Shown: positions 11,782-24,930, counted from the first letter of the stretch. The stretch is 64,000 nucleotides of DNA from Isoetes taiwanensis (GCA_021234155.1 JAJEKV010000025.1:14772815-14836814), one strand, 5' to 3'. Numbers and translations: made by a program. The notes: a model not told the origin generated them from the letters alone.

Positions 11782-12797
11782 ATGTCTGCATTTGCATTGT
11801 GTTGGCATTACAGAATTCTGAGTATGGAGACGGAGACGCAGGAGACAGATGAAGAGCTTCTCAACTACACTTACTCTGCTTTATTTCCCAATCTTTTGGA
11901 GAGCTATGATATGCTTAAGGAAATCGGCGAGGGTGGCCAAGCTACGGTTTTTCTCTGCAGAAGTAAAAGAGGAGGTAAGAAAGAGTTTGCTTGCAAAATC
12001 ATCTGGGTAGGAGACACAGAGCCGATCAAGGAAATGGAGATCATGCAGAAATTAGCCAGCAGTCTGGCGTAGTGCATATACACGAAGTAATCAAAGACGA
12101 GGGATTCTGGCACCTGATCATGGAATTGTGCGAATGTAGCTTGTTTGATGTAATCGCCAAGAAAGGCAGGCTATGCGAAAAGGAAGCGGCTCTTCTTATT
12201 CGAAATCTTGCTCTAGCTATACAGGATCTTCATCAAAGGGTATCATCCACCGGGATCTGAAGCCAGGCAACGTTCTTGTGACCTCAGCAGCAAAGCCTAT
12301 GATGTTAGGGGTTTCGGATTTCGGCATATCGGATCGTTTTTCAGGTTCTGCTCCCAGTTTTACATCCAGAGTCGGAACACAAGATATTTGGCTCCAGAGG
12401 TTGTGTGCAGGGATATTATTCCACCGAGATAGACATATGGGTCCGGGCTTGATCCTCTATCAGGCGCTTACCGGAGATATCACCTCAAGTCTAGAAACTG
12501 CGCAAATTCACGAAGAACTGCTTCATGGCTTAGGATTTGGCTGCCTCACACTTGCATTGGCCAGTTGGGTTGGTGTCAGAGGAAGCAAAGAGCCTTGTTT
12601 TGGCTATGCTGCAGCCTGATCCGAGGAAAGGATATCTGTGCAGTAAATTTTGGCAATACCCCTGGGCTGCCAAATATTATTCTAGTACTAGTACAAGGGC
12701 GCCTCAGAAGAGCTTAAAACGTAAGAGGCCATGCTTCAAATACGGTGTTCCTGCTAAGCTCATCAGAACAGTGAGGCCCTCTGCAATTGCCTGCTGA
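11782..12797 (+). pseudogene. Protein kinase pseudogene, copy 1 of the 54242-55258 gene
   Basis: Nearly full-length relative of the intact kinase at 54242-55258, opening identically (MSAFALCWHYRIL). The frame is lost several times: a 1-bp loss near 12062 (CAGTCTGG for CAGCCCTGG), a 1-bp loss in an A-run near 12237, compensating changes near 12297-12312, and a shift near 12378 where the GTPRYFAPE activation-segment end should be. Two further regions (about 12400-12530 and 12620-12665) are scrambled, so HPW and the DIWGLG block are unreadable. The catalytic HRDLKPGN and DFGISD are still visible in separate frames. The first three lesions are homopolymer-like and could include assembly error, but the substitutions around the activation segment and the C-lobe support real decay. 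It sits head to head with the PDX3 pseudogene, as in copy 2. Confidence 0.85.
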
Positions 12798-13386
12798 AAA
12801 GAAAAGGGCAACAAGGGACATTCTTCTCTACATTTATTTGCCACTCAAGAGACTTGGCATTATTCTTCTGTACATTATAAACTTTAGATATTGTGGTTAT
12901 GCCACCTTCGTGACATAGACTATTATATTTTGAAGACAATTATTTGTTGAGGTTGGCTTCTTTTGACATACGCCACCTTCAATGACATTTTTTTTTGAAT
13001 ACAATACAATTATTTTACAGAGGTTGGCTTCTTTGACAAACGCCACCTCCATGACATATTTTTACAAATTAATGGTTCACTTTAGCAGCTCTTAGCAACT
13101 ATGGATTTTGGCTGCTCTCTTTGTTTATAGATCTTCAAACTTTTCTTCCTTTTTGCATTGTCTAGCTCAAATTTTTGCTTTCTAGATGATCTTTGATACT
13201 AGCAAGTTTTGTTTTATGCTTTAGCATAGAATATTGTGGGCTTCAAAGTCTCTTTTATTACAAGCAACCCATGTTGATGTGCATTACACAATTTGTTATA
13301 ATAGTTGGAAGATGGACGTTGTTCTTGAAGTTGGGGCTTTTAGGACTTAAATGTTGTGGTATAGAAACATATTTGTCATTTTTAGT
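12798..13386 (+). repeat. Kinase 3' flank with repeated GAGGTTGGCTTCTT module
   Basis: Downstream of the kinase a unit of roughly 70-75 bp, built of TATATTTTGAAGACAATTATTT, GAGGTTGGCTTC and GCCACCT..ATGACAT, occurs two to three times in a row (about 12900-13060). Copies of this flank reappear at 19440-19870, 20565-20665, 22030-22190 and 55330-55842. I see no gene in it. Confidence 0.8.
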
Positions 13387-14200
13387 GGGTGCTTGCCTCC
13401 TCACTTTCACAACAATTTTTGCAATTTTAGGGCTATCCACGTTCCTATCACGTCATCTAAACTTATTTTCTACAAGCTTAGATCTATAAAAATTACCATT
13501 CTACAACTAAGAAAATTTAAAAAAATCAGAAAAAACACCTTTTTCTTTCTTTCCTTCTAGTCATATTTCCTTGCCTATGGTGTGATTTATGGGTTTATCG
13601 GGTGGATAAGCGTAAGAAGATCATGTTCTTTGTTTTTCATATGGCTTCCATAATTTTGGGTTGGCCTTGTCATTGATCTCGATTCTCAGACAATGTTATC
13701 TGAATATCCTTAATCGCATTTGAATGGCAAAGATGCTATTCAGAGGCAATGATGGAAAAAATTTTGCCACATAGAGGTATATTTTCTTCGCTTCCCAATT
13801 CGCATAACCTTTTTTTTAGAGACTCGAAAATAGAGTCCAAGGCCTTATGGCAAAATGATAAGACGAGTAGCAACAACAAATTTTCAATATTGATTGTTAT
13901 ACATCTGAATTTGATCAAGGTGCAAATCATGGTTTAGGGTAAGAGCCATTTTGAATTTTTACGTGAGCAAATTTGTCACAATACCTTTACCTCCTTTATA
14001 AAGTCAACTACGTTAGATCAAAGATAGTTCATGTGGCTACTTCTAAGATTCTCCTCAATTTTGTTTACACTTTCTTGGCTATTAAGTTCGGTGAATTGTT
14101 GTTTGGGCATCTTATAACTTAAGATTTTGTGGTTTTGGGATGTATTCAGAGGGCAAATTGTTATAATGCTAACGCTACTAAATGGGTTTTGTTATTCAAA
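13387..14200. other. Non-coding, AT-rich
   Basis: Follows the right end of copy 1. Short open frames exist on both strands but none resembles a protein I know. No repeat structure is obvious. Confidence 0.4.
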
Positions 14201-16660
14201 AAGGGTCCATTGGGTTAGGGTCCAAACCCATTTTTTAGAAGGGCAAAGGGTGGCGGGTTTCACCCGCATGGAGCTGGATGGAGCGACAGAGGCGCCCAGC
14301 TGCAGCTTGGAGTCCGCTTGCTGTCCCCGTTGGGGAGGCGAGGTTAGTCTGGCTGCTGGTTCGTGGGCGACGTGTGGGAGTGCCGCATTTATGCCGCGCT
14401 TTTGAACTCGGGCCATCTTTGTTCCGGGTTAAGGCTTGTGCTTGTGGTCTGTTGCCGCAGCGGGACGCCTTCTTTCGGTCGGGTGGCTCGCAACTGTGCA
14501 ACATGCCTAAGAGGGCAGCTAGATGTAGGAAACAAACCTTGGCCTCAAGCCAAATTCCCTTGTGTTGAGGATGCTTTCTCCAGGGGATAGGGAGGCACGC
14601 CCTGTGCTGTAGGGGTACAAAGAGGGTGAGGATGAGGCACCCCGCCGCTGGATGTCACCTTACTCGGGTTATGCCGGGACTGATGTTCCCTTGCCATGTT
14701 TCACAAACTTGTGGATTTTGAAGACCTGTGACTGTTGGCTGGGGCTGTAGTTCTTGAAAGGGGATTAGACCTGGATCACTTGCACTCAGACCGCTGGGGG
14801 TGAGGGGCACGCTGGAAGACTCGCGGACGATAAAAATACCTTCCTTCCTTCCTTCCTTCCTTCCTTCCTTCCTTCCCTCGTGGCCGTGAATGCCGCCATC
14901 AAGAGGTTTTTCGGGTGGGGATCTCAAAGGCCTATAGGATCCTTTTCCATATGCAAGGCTCTTTTTAAGAATACAAGGATGCATTGTTTTGAGGGGTGGT
15001 GGATATTGCTTGAAGGACCTTGGTAAAAGTCCACTTCAAAGTTTGCCTGCAATAACATTAATGAGAGGCAGCGATCGGTGATAAAGGACCTCTATCCGCT
15101 TCATGGCGCAGACCCAAGAGTGTCGCAGTTTGATAACAAAAACTTGTTGCACTGTGGCCATCACTTTGTTAAATAATTATGGTAGGAAAGCGTATGTCCG
15201 GCTCTCTGGACACACTGTGATGCCGGATGCCGAGGATCGAAAGTTCATTTCTAGTCACTGATCTTTTACTAATCCTGCTTTTATTTCAGAAGGCTGTGAA
15301 GGCAAAGATGGAGAATGACTCTAATCCTCGCAAGCCATGCCTAGTGACGAATGATGTGTGATATTCAATGTCCCTCAGAGGGCGCAACCCGTGGAGCTTA
15401 ATGGGTAAGGCACTAAGAGATACTATGTTGATGTCCCCAGAGATGGGGATGAGGGCTCTGTGACATTGCCGGGAGGAGGAATCTCAACCGGGATGGAAGG
15501 ACGTCCGAAAACCCGACCACATCTCCCTTGGATTGTGGCATTGACCACAAATGGTCATTAATTGATGGCATGTTCCATTGTTTGAGTTTTTAATATGTTT
15601 ATAGGTTTATAGCCTTTCTTTGTTGGGCAGCCTTTGAGTAACAATTCTCATGCATGAGGGGTATGCATGTGCCATTGTCTCCGACGTCGAATGGACAATG
15701 GCAACAACAAGTGGCTGAATTCCTGACCTCCCCGATAGGCCTCCCCCAACTCCAGATTGCCTCGACCGCATCCCCGAGTCCCCTTCTATAGAAAAACTGA
15801 TTCCAATGGCCTACCACATCCTAGTATAGCATCCTCGCAGATGCAACATGCCCATGTGGTATCCTGAGCTACTCACTAGCTGCTAAACATAAACACCCTT
15901 GCTAATGCTGGGTCGCTCCTTCCATGAGCCGTAGAAGAGACATGGGACCAGGCGGAGTGGGATGAGGTTATGGTCTTCACAAGGGAAAGGCAAGCTCTTA
16001 GGAGTCACGCTATGGAACTTGGCGGGGTTGCTGTTGCCGCGAACCCACATTACTGGACAAAGCGATCTTTAGGCCTGCAATTCTTCATGCGTTGTGCCCC
16101 AACAAGTTCATGTGCATAGACGTGCTTGGCGAGGAGGTGCATGCCGCATAAAATCCAATCATGTGAACTGGCCGTATCATTGAACTTTGAACAATTTCAC
16201 GTCACCGCTTTTTCCCGCAGGTTGCATTTCGTATAACCGTGATGGGAGCATGAAATTGTATGCTGAAATTTAAAGGTGTCACTGAATTGTTATTGCATAT
16301 GCATTTGTATATTTGAGATGGTATCGGACTAGCCCTCGCCATAATGGGGAGCTCCTTTGGGGAGCCCATTACGAAAATGGCGAGGCATCGTGGTACCGGC
16401 TTTGTCGGCGGGGTTCAACCCGGCTTCGCTATGCTCTTTGTTTGTCCGCTGTCGGTGGAAAGTATGACGACCTCGCAAGGGGAGTTTCACTATCGGGTGC
16501 AAATGGAGCCGCTGACTTTGTGGAGATTGTGAGGGTGGGCGGCGGCATGTATAAAAATGATTGACCTTATTTTCAGATTGACCTCAAACCTTTGCGACGG
16601 AAATGGGATTTGACCCCATCTTAATTTCCAGATGGACGGTTGTGGGGTGATTGGCTTGAT
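14201..16660. other. GC-rich block of unknown origin, heavily decayed
   Basis: Base composition jumps relative to both flanks, with many CG-rich words. Frames such as 14278-14568 and 16313-16564 are open on + but give low-complexity Arg/Ala/Gly-rich products that look like composition effects. It probably is a decayed transposon or LTR element, since the boundaries are fairly sharp (about 14220 and about 16650), but I could not find RT, integrase or terminal repeats. Confidence 0.35.
14839..14875. repeat. (CCTT)n microsatellite, about 9 units
   Basis: Perfect CCTT repeats directly after TAAAAATA and before CCCTCGTGG. The Gly-Arg-Lys-Glu repeat frame on the minus strand over it is a by-product. 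Confidence 0.97.
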
Positions 16661-17769
16661 ATACCGGTATATGCCTTTTTGAATGGATAGGATTGAGTAA
16701 AATATTCATATATCAAAGCAAATTAGACTCAAAGCAATGGATGCAAGAAAAGTTGGTCGTGGTTGCACTATATTTGAGGCAAGAACTTCTCACTGCTTGT
16801 AGGCTTAGAACCATGTTCTTCTGCTGTATTCTTTATACTTTTTTGCATTTTTTCCTTTTATATCAATAAGAGGCATTCCTATTTCTTCACTTTTGTAGCA
16901 ATAGGTAATACCATGCATTATTATCTTTTATGGTATTTTAGGCGATATCCTCAATTTCTTTTTAGTTTTCCACTGCCCCAAATTTGAATAACTCAAAATA
17001 TGAGAAAGCCTTTCATTCCCACATCCAAATTTTTCCAATCTTGATTTGCACATAAGTTGTTTGCAATAATGCCTAAAATTCACGTGCACTTTGGATTCAA
17101 GGCTGAGTTCACATATGAGCATGTGGCTTCCACGCCGCCATGGTTTCATAATAGCATATTTCTCCATTTTGTTTTTGTATTCTATAAAATAAAATAAAGA
17201 AAGTAACAAAGTGATATTACAATATATTAATTTGTTCTAGAAAGTTTCTAATCAGTGCCATTAAGAAAGACAATGATCGCTTGACTGAAAGGACAGGGAC
17301 TCACATGATAATTTGGTTGTTATAGCACTAGATTTTTTGTTTTTTGAATTGCCGGCCAAGAAGTTAGTTGCACCTCATTGGATGCAAGATCAGATTCATA
17401 TTAGTTGTCCCTCCTCTCTATTGATGCCTCTTGTATTTTTGTTCCCTTGAGTTGTCCTTATATCAGTTCCATATTGTGTACTTGTGTCCTTTTTGTATGG
17501 GCCCTTTTCAACATCACACTATTCATGCGACTTACAAAAATGATGCCAACCAAAAATCCTTGGTGATATTTGACTTTTTGGATCATCATGTGCCTCCAAT
17601 CTTAACTAAATTTCCAAATAGTAAGAATAGATGTCCCAAGCTACCTTTAATTGAAGTTCCAAACATTAGATGCCAAGATGCAAGAGTAGATATGCCAAGA
17701 TATGAAGATATGCAAAGATTGGCACACCAAGGCTAAACATTATTCTTAGCAAGATTATAAGGCACCCTC
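16661..17769. other. Non-coding, AT-rich
   Basis: No recognisable gene. A frame at 17431-17736 (+) of about 100 codons is present but its sequence is not familiar, and it precedes a kinase-flank fragment. Confidence 0.35.
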
Positions 17770-17945
17770 GTGAGCTTAAAAACGTAAGAGGCCATGCTTC
17801 AAATATGGTATTCCCCACAAGCCATCAATAATGAGGCCTCTCAGAATTCAGTTCAATAAAAAGAAAGGGCAACAAGCATATACTTTCTACATTTTGCCAC
17901 TAAGAGGGCTTGACATTCTTTCTATATCTAAACTATATAATTTTA
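17770..17945 (+). repeat. Fragment of the kinase 3' end and flank
   Basis: AGCTTAAAA.CGTAAGAGGCC and ATGCTTCAAATATGGT at 17775-17808 match the last codons of the kinase (LKRKR..CFKYG), followed by the AAAGGGCAACAAG flank. Similarity fades near 17945. Only the last roughly 35 codons of the gene are represented. Confidence 0.85.
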
Positions 17946-19439
17946 TAGGCAAGATGCTTCAAATATTTTTAGATCCCTTTTGCTGTTTGTTGCCACGCCC
18001 TTTTTGATTTTGTCCGGGGGAAAAATAGAAAACGATATCCATAATTTTCAATGGCGCGACATATGGCAAGGCTATGTGGTCCGGCCAAAGGATCTCATAC
18101 TCAAGGACAAGCAAGCAAGTGTATATTTGAAGCAGCAATCTCAACCCGGTTAGGATTTGGAGTTTCGGGCAGATAGATGCAAGAGAGTGAAGGGTTTTGT
18201 TGTTGATACTGTGACAGATTTCCATCAAGAAAACAAGAGCTGCCTAAATTTGGGGCAAAATTGATGTTCGTCGTAAGAGAGAGACTTAGAGTCTTTTTCT
18301 TCAACCAAGGAGTTAATTCAAAACATTTGCAGGGGAGAAGGCACCATTTCAAATAACTGGACAAGCCGATCAGAGAACAAGGATCAGTTTGGAACAAGAA
18401 ATAATAGCATCCTAAACAATTTATCTCTGATCCCAAAAAGTGCCAAATATTTGCTTTGTTTTGGAGAACTCAAGAATCAAAGGTTTAGGGCTGAAAAACA
18501 TCTTCTATGCTTCAAGTAATCGATGTTTTCGTCAACTCATTTGCTTTTTAGTACACCTAAAAGAATTCATTACCTTCATTGATTCCTCTAAGGCATAATG
18601 GATATTGTCGCAGCGCCCTTGTTACATGATTCATCAACTGAATTTTGGAAATCTTCAAAAAATTCGGTAACAGAAAAGAAATAATCGGCTTGAAAAAATT
18701 TAAAAATTCGGGGATCGTATACAATCAAACACACTATCCGACCAAGCGTTTATAAGGGAAGGTGGATGATTACGGATGAAATTGCAAAATCTTTGAATAT
18801 ATGTGCTTGAAATAGATTCCTTCAGAGCCCAAATGCCTCCATTTTTGTCCTTCCAAATGCGTAGTAAAAGAAACCCAAGTATCTGGACTGATCTATCAAA
18901 AATCAAATACCATGTATGTGTTGAATCTTTCTCGATTAAGCTTGAGAAATTGATCAAGCTCCTCCGAAGGTCTGAGTTGGTCCATTTGCCAACAACAATG
19001 CACTTGCTTTTCTTTAGTTTGCTTCTTTCTTTAGTTTTACAATAGTTATGGGTGCTTTTGCAACGATTAATATTTGCTTTTGAGTTCGGAAAATTGTAGT
19101 GATTGTTAGGCAACAATTTTCATGACCCCTTATTATATGAGATAAGGTACCTATAACGATAATTTCACATAAGCAACAAATGTCCGCGATGCTAAAAAGC
19201 CTAAAACCCCAAACACTAGTGTTGGTGTAACATTGATAATACGAGCTTAGGCAACATCTACTTGTAACTCGAAACCTATCCCTATGAAATCATTAGCATT
19301 TGCTAATGTATCTATTAGCCCCAAAAGCATGAAAGACTATATCCCATGTGGCACATATAAGAACATCACATCATGAACACCTTTTACATCATAAACTTTA
19401 TACAAATATATTATTAAAGGTTTAGGAACCAAAGAAATG
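17946..19439. other. Unidentified sequence between two kinase-flank fragments
   Basis: Minus-strand frames 18101-18436 and 18700-19116 are 111 and 138 codons long. The second contains FGFLLLRIWKDKNGG-like and STYIQRFCNFIRNHPP stretches with little low complexity. They could be decayed element coding, but I do not recognise a family. Confidence 0.3.
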
Positions 19440-19870
19440 CTCGCGTATGGCCCTTGCTTACTGTAGACATATTATATTTTTGAAGACAATTATTTTAGAG
19501 GTTGAACTCTTGAGATACGACACCTTCAATGACATATTTTTAATATGATACACCATTTTATAGAGGTTGGCTTTGGACAAACGCCACCTCTATAACATAT
19601 TTTTCCAAATCCATGACATGTTTTCCAAATTAATTGTTTACTTTTGCTGAGCTTGAGCAAATATGGATTTTTGCTGTTCTTTTGTTTACATATCTTCAAA
19701 CTTTTCTTCCCTTTATGCATTGTCTAACTTAATTTTTTTGTTTTCTAGTATTTGTATCTTTGTGATCTTTGATAGTAAATAAGCTTTGATTTATGCTTTT
19801 AGCATGGAATATTGTGGTTCAATCTTCTATTGCTGCCACGCCATGTTGACATAAAAGGTATTACAATTTG
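19440..19870 (+). repeat. Fragment of kinase 3' flank (GAGGTTGGCTT module)
   Basis: Aligns with 12900-13300 and 55370-55760: TATATTTTTGAAGACAATTA, GAGGTTG..CTTGA, GCCACCTC.ATAACATATTTTTCCAAA, then ATCTTCAAACTTTTCTTCC and TAGCATGGAATATTGTGG. Confidence 0.85.
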
Positions 19871-20564
19871 TTTTAATAGTTGGGAAGGAAAGAAGGAAGC
19901 ATATTTTAACGCCCTATGGAGGCCAACCCACTTTATGAGACAAGACGCGGCTACACAAAGCGATAAAAATCACACCAAAAATACAAATGCCACTATACAA
20001 TGTGTCCTACTACCGATGAAAAAACCCGTGGAAGGAAAACCCCGGTAGTAGGCTCTCGATCCCCCGTCCGCGAATGGATACTCCGATGGTGGAGACCAAG
20101 AAATGAATGCGAGATGCAACCGTGAGGGCGATGCCAAAGAAGGACGCAAGAAGGTCTTAGAGCATCTAAGATCAAGATGTTACCTTGATAAAGCGATATG
20201 TCTGACACCTCCAGATCATAGTGCTCATCCTCTATTGTTTGCATGTGGTAACACTGGAATATTCTCTCATGATGGGGATTCTTCGCTTCCATTCGCAGAT
20301 TCCAAATAATCTATTTCAATTTCCGAGATGATGGGGAGCCCGCCCTCAAGGAGGCAATATCTTTCTCGCTTCTTCATAGATATGTGTGCTTTCTGGCACC
20401 GGTGTGGGCCATGTTCCAATGGGCTAGATTAACCTCGGCGACGGGGTAATGCTCTGCTTTTGGCTTTGCAAGAGTGGTCAGATTCCACGTGAGTAGTAGC
20501 AAAGCACTCATTCAAAAGTACATCCCGCCCCTCGGCATCAGCATAGCCACAACCTCCCTCGTAA
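19871..20564. other. Unidentified, moderately GC-rich
   Basis: No gene recognised. Several short frames on both strands (for example 19993-20292 on minus) look like decayed element sequence. Confidence 0.3.
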
Positions 20565-20665
20565 GATGGACGTTGTTCTAAAGCCAGAGCTTTAGGGACT
20601 TAAATGTCACGGTATAGAAATATACTTGTCATTTTATCAGGAGTGAGTGGACATAGAGCATAAGT
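20565..20665 (+). repeat. Fragment of kinase 3' flank, distal part
   Basis: AAGATGGACGTTGTTCT, GGTATAGAAATATACTTGTC and GTGAGTGGACATAGAG match 55765-55865. It shares the last phrase with copy 2 but not copy 1, so copy 2 keeps the longer right end. Confidence 0.85.
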
Positions 20666-21849
20666 CCCATTGTGGAGAAAATGGAAGTTCAAGCACTACA
20701 AATTGTTTAAAATGGCCATTTCATAAAATATATTTCAAGAAAAAGGCGAACTACGTTAATTGTTGGCAAATGGCCATTTCTGCTAAATTTTATGTGGAAA
20801 ACGTGTAATGTAATAAAGATACCATTACCAACTTTATTTGCATGAAAAGTAATGAAATAATGTATATGCTAGTGGCCTTATCACAATATATAGATTTCTA
20901 CTAGTTGTTTTTGAGAAAACTTATCTAGGCGGCTTGAAAGTCTACTGGGCTATGCACGGGAAATGCACTCAAATGACTTTGATTTGCTTGATGGTAGCAA
21001 GTAAATCTCCCTCCTCTAATATGCTATAATAACTACACAAAACTCATACCAATTTTCGAGGTCGGGCAGTAACCTAAGCAAGAATGATTGATGGTAACAG
21101 AAAATGTGTGTCGCATTTGAAACAAAAATTTGTTGGATCCTTTAGTAACAAATGGAAATTTCCTTTCCAAAAGAAGGAAATAGAATTGGCTTAATCCGAA
21201 TATTATCAACCTGACCGACAACCTTCAAGCATGCCCAAAACTCAAACCTGGAAGTGATTGTTGTGTCATCCGATCCAAGATTCTCAAAGCCCACATGACC
21301 AAATCTTTCTAGGTAGACATCAATGCTATTCATAAGGATCAGATATTCAAAAAATATAAATTGATAAAGGTAAAACTTATCATTCTATATCCGGCAGTAA
21401 TAGTTATGTTTGTTGTCTATATTGTATTTTGAGAATTGAAGCAAAGCGGTCGAATCCGAAAAGTAATCCTCTACTTTAGGGGAAGACCAATGTCGAAGTC
21501 TTATTAAGTTAGACTTGCAAAATAGAATATGTCTTTTCACTATTTCTCAGTCCACCCACACATATTATATGAAAACAAAGATATATTTTTGCCAAGTTGC
21601 ATATTGTCTCGAGAACTTTTCTACTCCAGAACCATCTTGTAGATTGAATGCCTAAATTGAAACAAAGTCCCAAATAATGCTTTGGTACATAAAATGGTGA
21701 CAAAAGGCTTCAATCAATCTCAACATTAGTCAACTAGAACTTGCCTTTGACGTATGACCTCTCCTAGTTTCATCCATTTTCTTACAGATAAGGCTCCATG
21801 TCCACTCTATGTTTTCTTCAAATCTTGAAATTGCATATGCAAATGCAAA
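20666..21849. other. Unidentified AT-rich sequence
   Basis: Minus-strand frames at 21142-21333 and 21509-21703 are short and unfamiliar. Nothing else seen. Confidence 0.3.
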
Positions 21850-22190
21850 AGGGTTGCTAAATATTATTCTAGTAAGACTAGTACAAGGGCTTCTCAGCTT
21901 AAAACGTAAGAGGCCATGCTTCAAATACGTGCCTCAGCGAAGGAAACAGAACAAGGGACATTCTTTACATTTATTTGCCACCAAGAGACTTGGCATTATT
22001 CTTCCTGCATATATAAACTAGATATCGTGTTATGCCACCTTCGTGGACATATTATATTTTTTAAAAAGACAATTATTTGTAGAGGTTGGCTTTGACATAC
22101 CACCTTCAATGACATTTTTTTTTACAATACAATTATCTATAGAGGTTGGCTTCTTCTTGACAAACACCACCGGACATATTTTTCCAAATT
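21850..22190 (+). repeat. Fragment of kinase C-terminus and 3' flank
   Basis: Starts with GCTAAATATTATTCTAGTA (kinase AKYYSS), continues with the LKRKR..CFKY codons and then the flank to GACATATTTTTCCAAATTAA. Internal codons between CFKY and the stop are lost. Confidence 0.85.
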
Positions 22191-23049
22191 AAAATAGTAG
22201 CCGAGAAGAATTTTTGCAATCGAACGAGAAGGCTACAATAGTAGTCCGGGCCGCTGGTACCCAAGCAGAGGACTTTGCCGCTTTTAAATGCATGAATTAA
22301 TTGCGTAAAACTATTAAGAAAAAATAAGGGAGGGAAAAAGTTCCTTTTGCCATAGGGTAACGCCGCTCTATTCAACCCGTAAGCTTCGGCTGAACCACGC
22401 ATCTTCACCAGCATCGCTACCATCCCTGCTTATTTACTCGCACATGCATTCGCTGGGTTAGTCCTTATGACTAAGTGGGATCCCCGGCTGCCAATCGCAT
22501 GCATGGAAATACTCGAAATCTTGATAAGCACAAACACGTATCGAAAAATCCCGGAGTACAATGCTAAGACAATGACAACGTAATCCAAGAAAAATATCAA
22601 ACATGAACATCGAAGAAGAACATATCCAAAAGAGAGACCTAGACCTAGCATTCAAAGCTAAGGAAGAAGCCTTCTTCCATGAAGAAGGAGGGCTCAGAAA
22701 GGCTCAGCGAAGCTCACCAAAAGAAGACAAATGACAAACCCAAATTTGCGCACCTCGACTCGATTCCAATAAGGATGGCACACTAGTCATGCCATTTGAG
22801 ATGGAGACAAACACAAAGCGATGGTTGATGATCACACCACTCGATCTCACACCGGCAGAAGAGCAACAAGCCTCCGCCCCCAAGTGATTAAGAAGCAACC
22901 GCTATAGTAAAGCAACAGCTTTTCGTGCATTGAGACCAAGTGCAAAGAATTGCTTGACAAGATTCGCTTTGTTGCGCTTTGAAAGGAGCAGATAGACCTG
23001 GGTTGCCGACCGCACAAATAGACACCATGTCTACCGTGAGATGAAGTTA
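22191..23049. other. Unidentified sequence upstream of the LINE
   Basis: Short frames on minus (22133-22423, 22430-22651, 22704-22898) are unfamiliar. This may be the 5' part of the LINE or an older insertion. Confidence 0.3.
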
Positions 23050-24099
23050 TAATGAAGGACAAGGAGAGAATTGAGCAGAGATGGTCATCGATATCTCCGC
23101 CTTCGGACGGACATTGCAGGTGTCATTGCCACCAGTGGCTTTCGATAGCAACTAACAAAAGCCTTGTTACAAAGCCAGCCCTTCGTAATGGTCGTAAGAC
23201 AATGGAGACCACCTTAACATCGGAACATCGGCAGATGATGGGTTGCCTCTAGATACAGAAGTTGGAACAGCGCCCTTTGTTCAAGAGCAAGAGGCACACG
23301 AGCTACCAGAAGCTACAATCCAACAGGGGAAAGGACTCCATGCCAATGCACACGGGGCCTTGCAAAATTGTGTATACGAAGTTGGAGCGGCAGTAAAACA
23401 ATTCCAGCCAGAGTCGAAGCTCGGCTTCGTAAGGTGGAGGCAATCTCGTACACCTCACCGCCACCCATGCTCAAGCTCCCATGCTAAGTCCCTAGGCAAA
23501 GTACCACGACGCCTTACTTCCCCATGCCCTCCATGCCACCAGACCTCCTGCTCATGGACACCGACAACGCCTTCAACTCACAAACAGCAAATGGTACATG
23601 GTGTCCCAAAGAAACGTTGATCCACGGAGCTTAGTGAACGCAGACGAGAGGTCATAATTTGGTGATCCGTGGCGGGCCGGAAGAAGAGGAGAGAATCTCA
23701 CGCATCACCCGTGATGCGATCATGAATCGTATGACATTGCCTAGGCCTATACACATTGCTCGAGCCAGCCGCCATGGTGCTCGACGTTCGCCTACAACCG
23801 TGATTGTCATATTCACAGAGCGTATATGCAAGTAATGGATGCCATATCAAGGCTGTGGCAAGCAATTGAAGGAACATCCTTGTATGTGGACCGAGACCTC
23901 ACCCTGCTGCAACAAGAGTCCCCAGAAGCGTGAGCTCACCAAGGTTCGAGGCATCCGCCGCCAAGGAGTTCGAGGCAAGATGCACATTTTTTCGCCACCG
24001 CATGTTGCCGCAGACTTCCGCCATTCAGCGCAGCCCCCACCTCCTCGATCATGCTCCCACCGCTCTCCGGCCTCGCCCTCGCTTCTCATGCGATCGCCA

Positions 24100-24930
24100 T
24101 CGCTACTACTCGGGCCATATGCCACCCCAGCCTCTATCGCTTCATCGCCTAACCCCTATCGCTTCTCACTGGGTCCACATGACTCCGCCTCGGCCGCTTC
24201 CCACTCTTTTCCCCACAACTCAACTGCGATGCCTCTCGCTACTAACAAATAGGGGAATATGCCTCGAAAGTGGTCTCCCTAGAATTGTCGAGCTTCCCAT
24301 GGCGTATGGGGATAGTCTCAACTCGCTGCCGCAGATATGGATCTCATCTCATGGAGACATGGGAGCATGCGGACACAAGCACTGGATTCTAGGCTATCAA
24401 CATTTCTCGGGCAATAGCCGCGCAAAAAGAGGGGACATGGAGGGGCTGCCCGCTATTACCGGAGTCTTTGGCACACCGGTCTTCCCGCACAAGATTGATG
24501 ACAATAACCGGCACTTTGTGGGTGCGGTGCAGAATTGTAGTGGCAACCCTCTCTTCTTATCGCTTGCTACTTTCCACATGCAGTTTACTTTTACCATGCC
24601 CACTGATGTGTAGCTCCATATGTCGATCTATATGATGACATACAAGAACATAGACAGCTGGGTAGTGTGGTACTTTGGGGACTTCAATGCACCTGGACAG
24701 AGTAGAGCAGCCCATGAGACTTGATCCTTTGGCTCGATGTTACATACCGCTTCCGCAGAGGCGGCTTGGCCACTAACATCGATGATAGTCGTCACGGCAG
24801 TGCGCTTGTTTCTACTATGTGGTGTCTTTGACTTGGTAATTTGTAAATGGCTTGGCACAAAGGGCCTTCCTCCCGTAAGTGCACCCGCAGACAAGAGAAT
24901 CGGGTGGAGGATCTAGTGTGGTGGACTATC
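24100..24930 (+). pseudogene. LINE endonuclease (APE-type) domain, frameshifted
   Basis: Visible blocks: HWILGYQHFSGNSRAKRG around 24379-24432, FVGAVQNCSG around 24515-24545, APYVDLYDDIQEH around 24613-24652, and GDFNAPGQSR around 24678-24710 in a neighbouring frame. GDFNA is a hallmark of the exonuclease-endonuclease-phosphatase fold (the Asp and Asn bind metal and phosphate). Frames change at least twice, so no active nuclease is encoded. The N-terminal WN motif is not readable. Confidence 0.65.

Larger units (their letters stand above)
928..13386 (+). repeat. Segmental duplication, copy 1 (about 12.5 kb)
   Basis: This block is repeated in direct orientation at 42963-55842. Anchors: GTTTAGAACCCGATAA at 927 and 42963; CCATGGAAGATGAATG at about 1521 and 43576; the kinase stop at 12795-12797 and 55256-55258; ACATATTTGTCATTTTTA at about 13368 and 55825. 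The offset grows from about 42.04 kb at the left end to 42.46 kb at the right, mostly because copy 2 has a 463-bp insertion at 50148-50610. The left breakpoint lies inside a LINE coding region and the right one inside the kinase 3' flank. Copy 1 is the more decayed copy for the kinase. Confidence 0.95.

Noticed and set aside
14655-14984. Minus-strand frame with GRKEGRKEG repeats
   Set aside because: By-product of the (CCTT)n microsatellite.
23839-24252. Pro/Ser/Arg-rich 137-codon frame considered as a gene
   Set aside because: Sits in the LINE endonuclease region and is a composition-driven alternative frame.
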